DNA of 64,000 nt from Benincasa hispida (GCF_009727055.1 NC_052353.1:63647088-63711087), one strand, 5' to 3'; shown: positions 9,128 through 20,412, numbered from the stretch's first letter. Notes: a model not told the origin generated them from the letters alone. Made by a program: numbers and translations.

Positions 9128-10020
9128 ATTTGTAAAGTTTGCCGAAACATGCAATTTATTTACATTAGTATCTCATGCATTACCCATTTAGGAAAAACCA
9201 ATCAAATTTAGCAAAATAATTTAATGCACCCTATGTGACATCTATTTTGCAATGATGTTTTAGTGAGGCAGGGTAAAAGCCACCGTAGGATAAACAGGTA
9301 CCCTTTCACTGAGATAAGACAATCTCAACCAATAATTACAATAGACTTTCTTCTCATAATTATTAGTAACCATTGTTCGGTCCAAAAATTGTTAACTAGT
9401 TTAACACTTTCTCATAAGTGTAATCCTTTATTTGAAATTCTAGAATTTCGCCCCAATGAGTCAACCATAAGGAAAAACCAACTGGGGCAAAAACTAAAGC
9501 AACCCTATCCATTTCTGGAGTTTGAGTAAAGATTCATGCAAATGTCATTCGTAGGGGAACATAAACAAAGGTGTCTTATGGCCAAACATGAAAATTTACT
9601 ACAAACTAATGACAGAGACTGTGAGATGTGTTGACACACGTCTCACTCCTACTTACTATAAACACTCTCTCCACACCTTGGTATTGACCTATACAAACAC
9701 CACTCGTAGGGGGACACAAGCAAAAGTGCCTCGAGGCCGAGTATAGGTATCACGGTGTGCACTTTGAGGGAGAAACATGATAGGAACAGTAAAGTATCAT
9801 ATACACATTTTCTTCCCACGGAGTGTTTTACATAGGGTTAATTTAACTTAAAAAAATACGACTACTTATTTTATTAAGTGTTTGTTTAAATTTGCCCAAT
9901 AATAACATTTACTTTTGATAGTTAAACAACTTTGATTATTGTTTATTAAACATTTTAATAAATTTTAATCAACAATTGCATGCTTGTAGCAAATCTACCT
10001 ATTTCACCTTCCAGGTCAGT
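9128..10020 (-). other. Copia untranslated leader, minus strand
   Basis: No open frame of note. The stretch is similar, in reverse complement, to 20416-21350, the leader of the plus-strand Copia. For example, the minus strand at about 9730-9690 (GGTGTTTGTATAGGTCAATA) parallels 20756 (GGTGTTTGCATGAGTCAATA), and the following GAGAGAGTGTTTATAGTAAG parallels 20788. At 10021 the leader stops and a plus-oriented LTR fragment begins. Confidence 0.65.
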
Positions 10021-10029
10021 TCCCAGGTA

Positions 10030-11777
10030 GGGATGTTCTATTGATTAGTATGGGTGAGAGTGACCAGATTGCCAACTCAACATGCCTACCTTTTTGACTT
10101 GTCTGATCTGGGAGCTGGGAACTCAATCCACAATATGGAATTCACTCCTTTTCCGAAGCAGGGATAAGTAGAGAGATTGCTCCCTTAAGGGCTGATTCCG
10201 GGGCTTGAACATAGTGGCCACAGCTTCTCTTTGGAAGAGAAGACTAAGTCATAGTATGACTATGATTTATGTTCATTAGAGGGATCAATGGTACTTAAGG
10301 AGACAGATGTAACTACAGGAGCATAACGGTTATTGGCCCAGCTATACTTACGAGCGATCTGTGAAGGGTTGTCGTATTGCTCATTGGTTAAGATGGACAC
10401 ATAATATATATGTAGTGAGGATAGTTCAGCTATCGGTCTTTAGTTGAGTGCCTGACAGTTAACGGATGGTGGATCCCGTGACTAAAGAGTTTAGTCAGTT
10501 ATTCACGTACCGTTGGAGCTTTGGATCTACAGGTCCATGAGGTCCCCTTGGTAGCTTGGTTTCATGTTGAAGGATCAAGTTCTTGGTGTTGATTTGAAAT
10601 GTTCAAATTGACAAGAGGTATTTTGATTATATGTGATATAATCGGTATGATGTATGAGATACATCTAGTAGAGGATTGATGTAAATGAGATTTACATTAG
10701 GTACCATAGAATAGAAAAAGAACTATGGTTTATATGTTTTCATGAGATGAAATATTAACAATATGTTATAAATATAATATGATAAGTTGGTTATCATTTA
10801 TATTTATAATAATATTAATTATTAGATAATCAATATTTTTTTTATTAAAATAACTAAAGTAGTGGGTGGTTATTGATCATAGTAACCATGAGTTTAAAAG
10901 GAAATCAGTTTCCTATTTTGAAAAAGAGGTTTTTACAAAGTTTGAAAAGTTTTTGAGTTTCTCTCCGGCAAAAGAAACTCACGGAAGTCGTCAAGTAAAT
11001 ACAGATTTACTAAACGACGGCTGGGCTAGGTAAATGATCGTGTAGGTGCTAGCTAAACGGTCGTACAGTGTCTACTAAACGATCGCATAGCTTTGCTAGA
11101 CGATTGCTGACCCATGCTTAAACGGCGTATAGAACGACAAGCTAAAAATAGAGCTAAATGATTGCATAGCTTTAGTTAGATGATCACATAGCTTTATCTA
11201 ACGATTGCCGGCAGTCGACCATATACGATAGGTCTCGACTTCCTCCCCTGCCCAGTCGTGTTACACGATCTATATTTCCTCCATTCCGTCTTACCTCGAC
11301 GACTCAAGTCATAACAGAGCCACCCTCTGAATTCTCACACGAGAATACCAGGTCGCTGTTGGTAGGGTGTCAGACATCCAAACTCGACACCGTCGAGGTT
11401 TTTCGGAGGCCGTTCGGGATGCGTGGGAGGCCAGTTCCGCTGTTGCCATGAGACATTGTAATGAGGAGGATCGTTAAGGAGAGCGCGAAGTGTTCGTTGC
11501 TATGTTCATGCGGTGTTTGCGAATCATGTAGATCCGGGCGCTGTGGTTACTGATGATCGATCAGAGTCGGGCATCGCGAGTGTGGAGACGTTTTTGTATA
11601 TTGTGCGGTAGAGTTCTCTTTATGCATTTGTTGTCATGCATTAATTATCTCTGTATATTTTGCATAACCACTTGTGTATTGAAGTCGACTGTAATGTATT
11701 ATGGATTATGATTGTAATTTTGGAATAGTCTTGCTTCCGCTACTCAAGCGGAAAAATGGGATCTTGATTTCCCTCAA
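10030..11777 (+). mobile_element. 5' LTR of the plus-strand Copia, 5'-truncated
   Basis: The segment aligns along its length with 27163-28846 of the 3' LTR (shared GATTAGTATGGRTGAGAGTG, CTTAAGGAGACAGATGTAAC, CATGAGGTCCCCTTGGTAGC). The part equivalent to 26665-27160 is missing. Differences between the copies are frequent and many look like C-to-T or G-to-A changes, as expected for methylated old DNA. It ends ...CCCTCAA just before the primer-binding site. Confidence 0.85.
11022..11215. repeat. Array of CGATCG-centred motifs in the Copia 5' LTR
   Basis: About eight degenerate copies of YTAAACGATCGNRTAG lie 15-30 bp apart (AAATGATCGTGTAGG, TAAACGGTCGTACAG, TAAACGATCGCATAG, AGACGATTGCTG and others). 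The same array is at 28158-28310 in the 3' LTR, where copies are better preserved. Decay of CGATCG to CGATTG or TGATCA accounts for most variants. Confidence 0.7.
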
Positions 11778-11797
11778 TTGGTAATCAGAGTCAGGTT
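11778..11797 (+). other. Copia primer-binding site
   Basis: TTGGTAATCAGAGTCAGGTT directly follows the LTR end. It resembles the usual plant Copia site TGGTATCAGAGC, complementary to the 3' end of initiator methionine tRNA, with one inserted A and one substitution. Confidence 0.75.
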
Positions 11798-13568
11798 CTC
11801 CTGATATTCCAAATTAACGATCGGAAGTGAATAATTTACAGTCGCGGTAGGTTTTCTGCATTTGTAAGTTAACGTTTTCTCTGCCATATTGTGGATATAT
11901 TTGAATGAATGTTTCAGGCTTAAATTGCCTTTTTTTTAAAACTTTCGTTATTACAAAGGTTTAATTGTAAGGGCTCCTCGTTTTTGGCGAAATTAACTTG
12001 CAATCCTAGTTTTACAATTCGAAAAGTTCGAGTTTGTCGAGTCGTTTGTGATTGATGAAGCTTTGCCATGGCGATGCTAGTTTCAACGAAGAAGAGATCA
12101 AGCGTTGATCGGATCTTGTAGCCTCAATAAACGATCAATTATGAATTTAAACTAAGGCGATCGTATTAGAAATTTTTCGTTCTGATGATCGGTGTGTAGT
12201 ATTTTCTAAACGATCGTTTAGCTAAATTTAAGCGATGGGGTAAATCGTTTACTATTATTGCATATCGTTGTTGTGCGATCTTGCGATCGCGGCAGGCGCT
12301 GGAGGTAGACGATCGTAGTGGGAGGGATGCAGATGCTCGCCATTTAGTAGAAGGCGCGCGCTAGAACGATCGTGTAGTTAGCAAGCTTCATTGCTTTAGT
12401 TACTACCTATGTGATCGCAGTATGCCGATAACGGAGACGTAGCTAAGCATCGCTTTAGGGTGATGGTGTTTTCACGCATCGTAGTCGCTTAGAACGATCA
12501 CAGAAGGCGGCGTGTGCGGAACGCGCTAAGCGGACCGATGTCTTTCAGGCTTATCGCCTTAGTAAATGATACACGGTCGTGTATGGTAAATGGGCTAAAC
12601 GATCGTATTGGATCTTTTCTAGACGATCGTTATAAGTTAATGCTACGATGTTTAAGCTTTGTGAGTTGCTTGGCTAGACGATTAGATACGAAAGGGTTGT
12701 TTTATCGTGTAGACGAGGCGGGTATTTGCTACACGATGCGATGGTTGAAAGAAGTGATGCTTTGCAGAGCGACTTCAAGGGCCCGGTTCGCCTTTTTGGA
12801 ACCGGAGCTCTTGTCTTTGTAATAGTGCCTTCCTTTTTGTGATTTTAAGGAAATTTAACCATAGTTCATCAACTTTTTATTGCTTACATGTGATGTATGG
12901 TTTTTATAATGCTCAAAGTGTTTGTCATATAGTTAAAAACCCACCTATAAGGTTGTGCAATTACTCATGCATCACTGATATTATAATGGTTATATATTGC
13001 ATTGAAGAAATTTACTTGAAAGCATGCACAATGATCACTGAAAGTATAAGAGTTATATTTGCATTGCAGTGAGCATTTATCATGCCATCATTCCTATTTA
13101 TTATAAATGTTATAGTCTAAGGGTGAATGGAAGCATGTCTTGCTTGTTTCATTGCGGTTTTGTATTAGTGTTATATAAAAGAAGTAGCAATGAATGATGC
13201 ATTGAGCATGACATTTAGGTAGTTTATAAGCGTTATGAATGTCTTGCATGTGTTAGCTTCGCGTTGTGGTTGTTTCTGTTTATAAGTGTTATAAAGAAAT
13301 TAGACCTAAAATCAATAATTTAGAGTTGCATGCGAACTTGGGGTGAACTCAAGTTTTTTAAAAGGGTTTTAAAATTGGATTGAGATAGACCTAAGTTCAA
13401 GTGGTTCTAAAAAGTTTAGTAACCTAGATTAATTTTTTAAAATCGATTTAATAGGATTAAATTGGTTGGAATAAAAGATTAAATTTGTTGTAAACCTACC
13501 TATAAGGGACCTTTTGTCTAAAGTGGGTTCTGGCTAGGTTGGGGTTCTTAAGTTGATGGAAACGTAAC
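11798..13568 (+). other. Copia leader, first part, with scattered CGATCG motifs
   Basis: Non-coding leader between primer-binding site and the Gypsy insertion. From 12120 to 12680 it carries at least nine further copies of the LTR motif (for example CTAAACGATCGTTTAGC at 12208, AGAACGATCGTGTAG at 12363, GCTAAACGATCGTATTG near 12595, TAGACGATCGTTATAAG near 12621). A 102-codon open frame at 12514-12822 looks accidental. The leader resumes at 20413 beyond the insertion. Confidence 0.6.
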
Positions 13569-13877
13569 TGATAACGGGTAGAAATGCACATTATTACAGT
13601 GCTAAGTTATTAAACAATGAAGGTTTGTGTTGATAAAATATGCTAGATTACATCCAAAAAGCAATAAGTTTATAACATTGCGGTCGTATGCGTCCATCGC
13701 ATAGAAACAGTTAACTTTTGTATTTTTATGTAGAATATGCGTTGATGCAAGGCGGAAAGCGCGATCACAAGAAATCAACGGACGAGCGCAGTGTTACTGC
13801 AAGACTTTGCGGTGATTTATACTCGCAAACATCTGCTCAAGAGGGATTGTCGCATAGAGCCGGTGCAACTTGGTGGG

Positions 13878-14062
13878 TGATAACTTGTTCTACAAGTTAT
13901 TTATACTGCTTTATTTAGATATTACGGCCAAAAGAAAGGAAAGTTGTGTCAATTGTATGGAAATTAGCTAAGAAATGCGAGAATTATAAATTGTCGTCAA
14001 TGCACCCACTGACACCATTGCGATGGTAGAAAAGAATATTTCAAGTCTGTTTTACAGGAAAT
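13878..14062 (+). repeat. Foreign block within the 5' LTR
   Basis: Starts TGATAACTTG and ends TTTTACAGGAAATC. The 3' LTR has about 65 bp of different sequence at the equivalent place (19025-19089). The block matches the first ~190 bp of the LTR fragment at 23701, including ACAAGTTATTTATACTG and TTTAGATATTRCGGCCAAAAG. Confidence 0.8.
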
Positions 14063-14201
14063 CGGATTAAGTTGACAAGCCGCTAACGATAATAAGTACA
14101 CTCAGCTTTTCAGTGACAAATATTTGGCATATCAGTCAGAGAATTAAAGTCATCCCATCTGTGCAATCATAAGAGAGAAGCCGCCTTTCACCCTGAAGCT
14201 C

Positions 14202-14209
14202 TATAAATA
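14202..14209 (+). promoter_or_regulatory. TATA box of the 5' LTR
   Basis: TATAAATA within GAAGCTCTATAAATATCGAAGGC. The same context is at 19227 in the 3' LTR. Its location past the middle of a long LTR fits a U3/R boundary about 30 bp downstream. Confidence 0.65.
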
Positions 14210-15384
14210 TCGAAGGCAACCTTTAGCAAAGGGGTTCAGCTAGTTCAACAAGTTTGAATACTTAGAGAATTTTCCCTTAGAATAACCTTGTTCTTAGTTT
14301 TTCTTTTATTTTAAGGTAGAGCAAGAAAAGGGAAGAGACGTCGAAAGATCGTTCAGGGCAACTCAAGAGAGAACCCAGAGGTGTGGAAAAGCAGAGAGCG
14401 GGCCGACTCTCGTGAGAGCGAGACTATCTTTTGATCAGAGTAGAAAAGATAGTGTAAAAGCCTTGGGAAGCAAGAGATTGGTACCAGACTCTTTATTCTC
14501 ATTTTGCATTGTTATTTTGTATTTCAACTCTGTATCTATACAATAGAATTTCTTTATCTACATCTGTTCACTCTCTTCAAAGCACACATGAGTAGCTAAA
14601 CTTATTGAATGGGTTGAGAAGAACTAAACTAACATGACTTAGGATCTTCATCGCATGCAATTATCTTGTTTTATGTTGTGCCCAACACCCCTTTAGAGCT
14701 ACTCGAGAGAGAGTCTAAAGAAAAAATCTAAGACTTGAGAGAGTTAGGTTAGAATCTAGACTCGAAAGAGCAAGATTAGATCTGCATAAGCAAGAGATAG
14801 GGACTTAGAGATAAGCTCTGTTTGTCAACCTGCATCGCATGTACCTTAGAGATAGGTATGATATTATGTGGTTGCCTTATTTGTGTGTGTGTCATTTTGT
14901 CATCGCATAAATAAGAATAGAGGCTTATGTGTAGGTCCTATAGACTCATCGCATATATCGCATGCATTCTAGTATTAGCAGTCATAGCATTTCCATCGAG
15001 AGATGGTTTGCTATTGTATGTGTGTTGCATGATCGCATAACATGAACGCATCTTAGGAAGTGTTAGCCGAACCCCTTCTCAACCCGTTCACCGCATACTC
15101 ATCGAATCTTCCGTATTATCAACTCTTTTCGAAACTCCGCCGCATTCATTTATTTTATTACCTCAAACCACACCACCAAACAATTATTTGAGTTACCGGT
15201 TACCGCAAAGTCTTTTGAAAAATTATCACCGCATACCGTTTTCCCAAGTCTCTGAGTTCGACCCTGGACTTACTAGAAAACTCAATGGAGTTTATACTTA
15301 GATTCTGCTGAGGAAGCTTGTTGCTCAACGCATTTCCATTACGGCATTTCATTCCATAATTTCACCTTATAAAATAACGCATCA

Positions 15385-15405
15385 AGTTTTTGGTGTCGTT
15401 GCCAG
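15385..15405 (+). other. Gypsy primer-binding site
   Basis: AGTTTTTGGTGTCGTTGCC follows the LTR end CATCA. It resembles the TTTGGCGCCGTTGCCGGGG type found after Athila/Tat-group Gypsy LTRs, with C-to-T changes. Confidence 0.75.
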
Positions 15406-15553
15406 AGACTTCGGCAAATCAGTGTGCTAACAGTATTTTTTATGATTTCTTTGTAGCTCTCAATCTCTGGTGAATTACGACCCAGAGATTGAGAGGACAT
15501 TCAGACGGAGACTAAGAAACAGTCGCTAACCACAACAACCAGATAAAGACGAT

Positions 15554-16104
15554 ATGGCGGAGCAGCCTAGAAACCGAGCACCAAACGAAAACAACGTCAT
15601 GGCGAATCCAATTCTACTGGTAAACGATCGTAATAGGCCCATTAGGAACTATGCATCACCAAACTTCTACGATTTCTCTCCAGGAATCATGAGGCCTGCC
15701 CTCGATGGAAGCCGATTCGAAATGAAACCAGTGATGCTGCAGATAATCCAGACTGCAGGACAGTTTGGAGGAAGGTATGCCAAGGATCCACACGCCCATC
15801 TCCGTAGCTTTATAGAAATCTACAACACTTTTGTGTTCCTGAACATCTCTGTCGAAGAAGTTCGACTAACTTTGTTTCCATTTTCTCTGTGTGATCAGGC
15901 ACGAAAATGGGCGTATTCCCTCGAGCCGAGAGAGATCACTTCCTGGGAACAGGTCGTAGAGAAGTTTATGAAGAAATATTTCCCACCTACTGAGAATGCT
16001 AGACGAAGGAAACTAATAACCAATTTTGAACAAGACATGAACGAATCGCTCAGCGATGCCTGGGTGAGGTTTAAGAGGCTGGTCAGGGACTGTCCACACA
16101 ACGG
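15554..16104 (+). CDS. Gypsy Gag (retrotransposon gag domain), runs into an assembly gap
   Basis: An open frame starts at ATG 15554 and stays open for 183 codons to the run of N at 16105. The N-terminal part (NFYDFSPGIMRPALDG) leads into a retrotransposon gag domain at about residues 60-183: GGRYAKDPHAHLRSFIEI, VRLTLFPFSLCDQARKWAY, then SWEQVVEKFMKKYFPP and RFKRLVRDCPH. This is the capsid-like protein of Athila/Tat-type Gypsy elements. It is the only long intact frame in the element. The frame that continues across the gap to 16858 is an artefact of translating N. The true C terminus is unknown. Confidence 0.8.
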
Positions 16105-16828
16105 NNNNNNNNNNNNNNNNNNNNNNNNNNNNNNNNNNNNNNNNNNNNNNNNNNNNNNNNNNNNNNNNNNNNNNNNNNNNNNNNNNNNNNNNNNNNNNNN
16201 NNNNNNNNNNNNNNNNNNNNNNNNNNNNNNNNNNNNNNNNNNNNNNNNNNNNNNNNNNNNNNNNNNNNNNNNNNNNNNNNNNNNNNNNNNNNNNNNNNNN
16301 NNNNNNNNNNNNNNNNNNNNNNNNNNNNNNNNNNNNNNNNNNNNNNNNNNNNNNNNNNNNNNNNNNNNNNNNNNNNNNNNNNNNNNNNNNNNNNNNNNNN
16401 NNNNNNNNNNNNNNNNNNNNNNNNNNNNNNNNNNNNNNNNNNNNNNNNNNNNNNNNNNNNNNNNNNNNNNNNNNNNNNNNNNNNNNNNNNNNNNNNNNNN
16501 NNNNNNNNNNNNNNNNNNNNNNNNNNNNNNNNNNNNNNNNNNNNNNNNNNNNNNNNNNNNNNNNNNNNNNNNNNNNNNNNNNNNNNNNNNNNNNNNNNNN
16601 NNNNNNNNNNNNNNNNNNNNNNNNNNNNNNNNNNNNNNNNNNNNNNNNNNNNNNNNNNNNNNNNNNNNNNNNNNNNNNNNNNNNNNNNNNNNNNNNNNNN
16701 NNNNNNNNNNNNNNNNNNNNNNNNNNNNNNNNNNNNNNNNNNNNNNNNNNNNNNNNNNNNNNNNNNNNNNNNNNNNNNNNNNNNNNNNNNNNNNNNNNNN
16801 NNNNNNNNNNNNNNNNNNNNNNNNNNNN
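16105..16828. other. Assembly gap, 724 N
   Basis: Unresolved bases in the middle of gag, most likely because near-identical copies elsewhere in the genome blocked assembly. Confidence 0.99.
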
Positions 16829-18706
16829 ACGTCAGATGAGAACAATCATGCTCAGTAGTTCGCACCATCGCCATCTTCGTCCTTAAAGAGCTTGTTGAAG
16901 TTATCATTGAGAAAGAACGATTAGTGCTTCAGAATAAAGCCAACACCATTCAAAATCTCGAAATTAAACTAGACATTTGTAGGAAGCGAGCTGAAAATAG
17001 ACCGCAAGGAGTGTGCCGAGCTCAACTAAGTTCTCGCAATACTTGGGGGTACGGGAAGGAATAATTACTTAGCAGTCTTCTTGCTAAAGCAACAAAACTG
17101 AATACGAAGTAGGGGAGGAGCATCGCGGACCAACTTGAATGCAGTGACCAACCGAGGACCGTTTGACTTATTAACTCGGAAAGCTGAGAAAGATGAACCG
17201 AGTTGCGTCCACCCTAAAGCTAGATCATGAGAAAGAGAAGTCTAACCACCGATCCCTGCAAGATGAAAGAAAACAAAATGATGAAGAAAAGATTGCAACA
17301 GTGGCAATAACGCAAAAATGCTATGTCCCACCAAAAGTGCGACCCAGAGATCTTCACGATACCGTGCTCCAGGAGGGGTCTACAGGGCCCAGCAACTATG
17401 TTGTCTTGGGCGAACTAAACTATGCCGCTATCAATCTTCAAAGGATTTAGAAGTATTGGCACACTCACGCCCACGACAGAGACTCTCCTACTTGCGGACA
17501 GATCCCGAATACATCCTGAATGAGAGCTGAAAAATGCCGCAATCTCAATTGATAAATTCATCTTGCTGGCATACTTCCTCGTTTTGGATTATTAAGCGGA
17601 CGAAGATGCGCCCATCATATTGGGACGACCATTCCTTTCGACTAGTCGCGCTCAAATTGACGTGCGCAAGGGGGAGACTGTAATTAACATTCATGGGGAA
17701 AAGCTCCGGATTAAGGCATTCAAGATCCCAGAGGACAAAAAAAAGAAGAAAAAGTCGTTGTGGATGTGAAAAGCCCAGCTTGGAATAAGCAGTCCCTGAA
17801 TTAATATATGACTCAACCTCATCAGGGATGCAATCCTTTTTAATATCATTTTTCCTGCATCAATACTTCATGAACTTTCATCATCTTATCGCATTTCTAC
17901 TTCTGTTACCTCTAAAAAAAAGGGCAAGAAAAATTTTGTAATTTTTTTTATCATTTGACCCTCTCGATGTTTTCTTTACAAACGATTAAGGTACACAATT
18001 GCGGTGGCGCTGTACGAAGATGAAACTATTTTATTTCATCACCACAATCCAAAAGAAGATCGCCGCAAAACAGGATGCATCAACAAACAATGCGGGCAAC
18101 AACGCAAATTTGGGGGTTGTATTCTTCCTTGACTTTATTCCAAATTCTGCACTATCGCATCACATTTTAATTTTGAAAGTTTTATCACCGCATCCTCTTT
18201 GATTACACAATCATTTAACATTGATAAATTTAGTAAGTCACTGCATGCTGTCTCTTGGCCAATTATGATTTCAATGATGAAACACATGCTTCTATTTTTT
18301 CGTATACACTAGTCTGAGAAAGAGTGCCTTGCTCGTAGTTGGATGTCCGCATGACACAGGTGGGGAAGGCCAAAATGAAGGCGAGGCACTTAGATCAACG
18401 CAAGGTAAAAAAAAAAAATAATGTAAAAAATATGCAAAGATAAAAATCATTTGATACTCCGGTGAAAAAGTTTTTTTTTTTTAAAATAAATCATGCGATG
18501 TCCTAGAATCTAATAAAGTTCTTTTGAAGGTTAAACTTGCGGTTCCTAGTTCTTAGAAACATTTTCAGAAGAGACTTAAAAAAATACAAAGAAATTATGG
18601 TGTATAGGATTTGAATGGAGTATCCTTGAGAAATCTAGGAAAAGTGATTGTGGTCGACTTTCTAAAGGAAATTTTTAGCTTATGCTTAAGGACAAACATT
18701 ATTTAA
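16829..18706 (+). pseudogene. Gag C-terminal and aspartic-protease remnants, then non-coding internal sequence
   Basis: After the gap no long frame persists. Around 17600-17735 the plus strand encodes DEDAPIILGRPFLSTSRAQI then DVRKGETVINIHGEKLRIK, which matches the end of the Athila-type aspartic protease (IILGRPFLAT is the conserved block). Pieces between 16860 and 17560 look like charged gag-tail sequence with frameshifts. From 17770 to 18706 there is only non-coding sequence with poly(A) and poly(T) runs at 18407 and 18471. No polymerase motifs are present. Confidence 0.7.
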
Positions 18707-18717
18707 ATTTGGGGGTG
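18707..18717 (+). other. Polypurine tract of the Gypsy element
   Basis: ATTTGGGGGTG immediately before the 3' LTR start TGATAACGGG. It is the plus-strand priming site typical of this group. Confidence 0.75.
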
Positions 18718-20407
18718 TGATAACGGGCAGAAATGCACGTTATTACAGTGCTAAGTTATTAAACAATGAAGGTTTGCAGTGATAAAATATGCTAGATTGT
18801 GTCCAAAAAGCATTAAGTTTATAACATAGCGGTCGCATGCGTCTATCGTATAGAAACAGTTAACTTTTGTATTTTTATGCAGAATATGCGTTGACGCAAG
18901 GCGGAAAGCGCGATCACAAGAAATCAACGGACGAGCATAGCGTTACCGCAAGGCTTTGCGGTGATTTATGCTCGCAAACATCTGCTCAAGAGGGATTGCC
19001 GCATAGAGCCGGCGCAACTTGGTAGGCGCATATGGGTGAAAGGCATAATTAATCACGATGGAACAGAAAGCTGATGATGGTCAAATCCGAATTAAGTTGA
19101 CAAGCCGCTAACGATAACAAATACACTCAGCTTTTTGGTGACAAATATTCGGCGCATCAATCAGAGAATCAAAGCCATCCCATCTGTGCTTTCATAAGAG
19201 AGAAGTCGCCTTTCATCCCGAAGCTCTATAAATATCGAAGGCAACCTTCAGAAAAGGGGTTCAGCTAGTTCAACAAGTTCGAACACTTAGAGAATTTTCC
19301 CTTAGAATAGCCTTGTTTTTAGTTTTCTTTTATTTTAAGGTGGAGCGAGAGAAGGGAAGAGACGCCGGAAGATTGCTCAGGGCAACTCGAGATAGAACCC
19401 GGAGACGTGAAAAAGCAGAGAGCGGGCCAACTCTCGCGAGAGCAAAACTATCTTTTGATCAGAGTAGAAAAGACAGTGTAAAAGCCTTAGGAAGCAAGAG
19501 ATTGCTACCAGGCTCTTTATTCTCATCTTGCATTATTATTTTGTATTTCAACTCTATATCTATACAATGGAATTTCTTTATCTACAACTGTTCACTCTCT
19601 TGAAAGCACGCATGTGTAGCTAAACTTATCGAATGGGTTGAGAAGAACTAAGCTAACATGACCTAGGATCTTCATCGCATGCGATTATCTTGTTTTATAC
19701 TGTGCTCAATACCCCTTTAGGGCTACTCAGAGAGAGTCTAAAGAAAGAACCTAAAACTTGAGAGAGCTAGGTTAGAATCTAGACTCGAGAGAGCAAGATT
19801 AGATCTGCATAAGCAAGAGATAGAGACTTAGAGATAAGCTCTGTTTGTCAACCTGCATCGCATGTACCCTAGAGATAGGTATGATATTATGTGGTTGCCT
19901 TATTTGTGTGTGTGTCATTTTGTCATCGCATAAATAAGAATAGAGGCTTATGTGTAGGTCTTATAGACTCATTGCATATATCGCATGCGTTTTAGTATTA
20001 GAAGTCATAGCATTTGCGTCGAGAGATGGTTTGCTATTGTATGTGTGTTGCATGATCGCACAACATGAACGCATCCTAGGAAGTGTTAACCGAACCCTTT
20101 CTCAACTCGTTCACTGCATACTCATCGCATCTTCCGTATTATTAACTCTTTTTGAAACTCTGCAGCATTCGTTTATTTTATTACCGCAAATAACACCACC
20201 AAACAATTATTTGAGTTACCGGTTACCGCAAAGTCTTTTAGAAAATTATCATCGCATACCGTTTTCCCAAGTCTCTGAGTTCGACCATGGACTTACTAGG
20301 AAACTCAGTGGAGTTTATACTTGGATTCCGCTGAGAAAGCTTGTTGCTCAACGCATTTTCATCACCGCATTTCATTCCATAATTTCACCTCATAAAATAA
20401 CACATCA
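18718..20407 (+). mobile_element. 3' LTR of the gag-only Gypsy element
   Basis: 1690 bp, from TGATAACGGGCAG to ACACATCA, followed by the target duplication GTAAC. It is very similar to the 5' LTR apart from the 185/65-bp block replacement and scattered substitutions. Confidence 0.9.
19227..19234 (+). promoter_or_regulatory. TATA box of the 3' LTR
   Basis: TATAAATA in the same context as at 14202. Initiation here would read out into the Copia leader. Confidence 0.6.
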
Positions 20408-20412
20408 GTAAC

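Larger units (their letters stand above)
5678..10020 (-). mobile_element. Copia retrotransposon, minus strand, truncated at both ends
   Basis: Reading the minus strand from 10020 down gives an untranslated leader (10020-9128), gag (9127-8671, then 7363-about 7000), protease/pre-integrase (about 6960-6330) and integrase (about 6300-5678). The leader at 10020 matches the leader of the plus-strand Copia at 20416 (CCCTACCTGGGAAC versus CCCTACTTGGAAAC), so the two are the same family. Reverse transcriptase, RNase H and both LTRs are absent. The integrase runs straight into Gypsy sequence at 5677. A 1.3-kb plastid-DNA block (7364-8670) sits inside gag. Confidence 0.85.
13569..15384 (+). mobile_element. 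5' LTR of the gag-only Gypsy element
   Basis: 1816 bp, TGATAACGGGTAG to AACGCATCA. It aligns with the 3' LTR over nearly its whole length except 13878-14062, a block absent from the 3' LTR but closely similar to 23701-23890. The core promoter is at 14202 and transcribed repeats follow. Confidence 0.9.
13564..20412 (+). mobile_element. Non-autonomous Ty3/Gypsy element with gag only (TR-GAG-like), complete with target duplication
   Basis: GTAAC at 13564-13568 and 20408-20412 is a 5-bp target duplication. The element itself is 13569-20407: 5' LTR 13569-15384, primer-binding site 15385, gag from 15554, an assembly gap, protease remnant, polypurine tract 18707-18717 and 3' LTR 18718-20407. Both LTRs begin TGATAACGGG and end CATCA. 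The internal region is only 3.3 kb and shows no reverse transcriptase, RNase H or integrase; the 724-base gap is too short to hide them. It must have been mobilised by an autonomous relative. It sits inside the leader of the plus-strand Copia, so it is younger. Confidence 0.9.

Noticed and set aside
12514..12822. 102-codon open frame in the Copia leader
   Set aside because: No recognisable domain. It lies in non-coding leader full of CGATCG motifs and is probably accidental.
16083..16907. Long frames on both strands through 16105-16828
   Set aside because: They consist of translated N from an assembly gap.
19950..20411. 153-codon frame in the 3' LTR of the Gypsy element
   Set aside because: The 5' LTR copy is interrupted at the same place and the sequence has no protein features; LTRs of this group are not coding.
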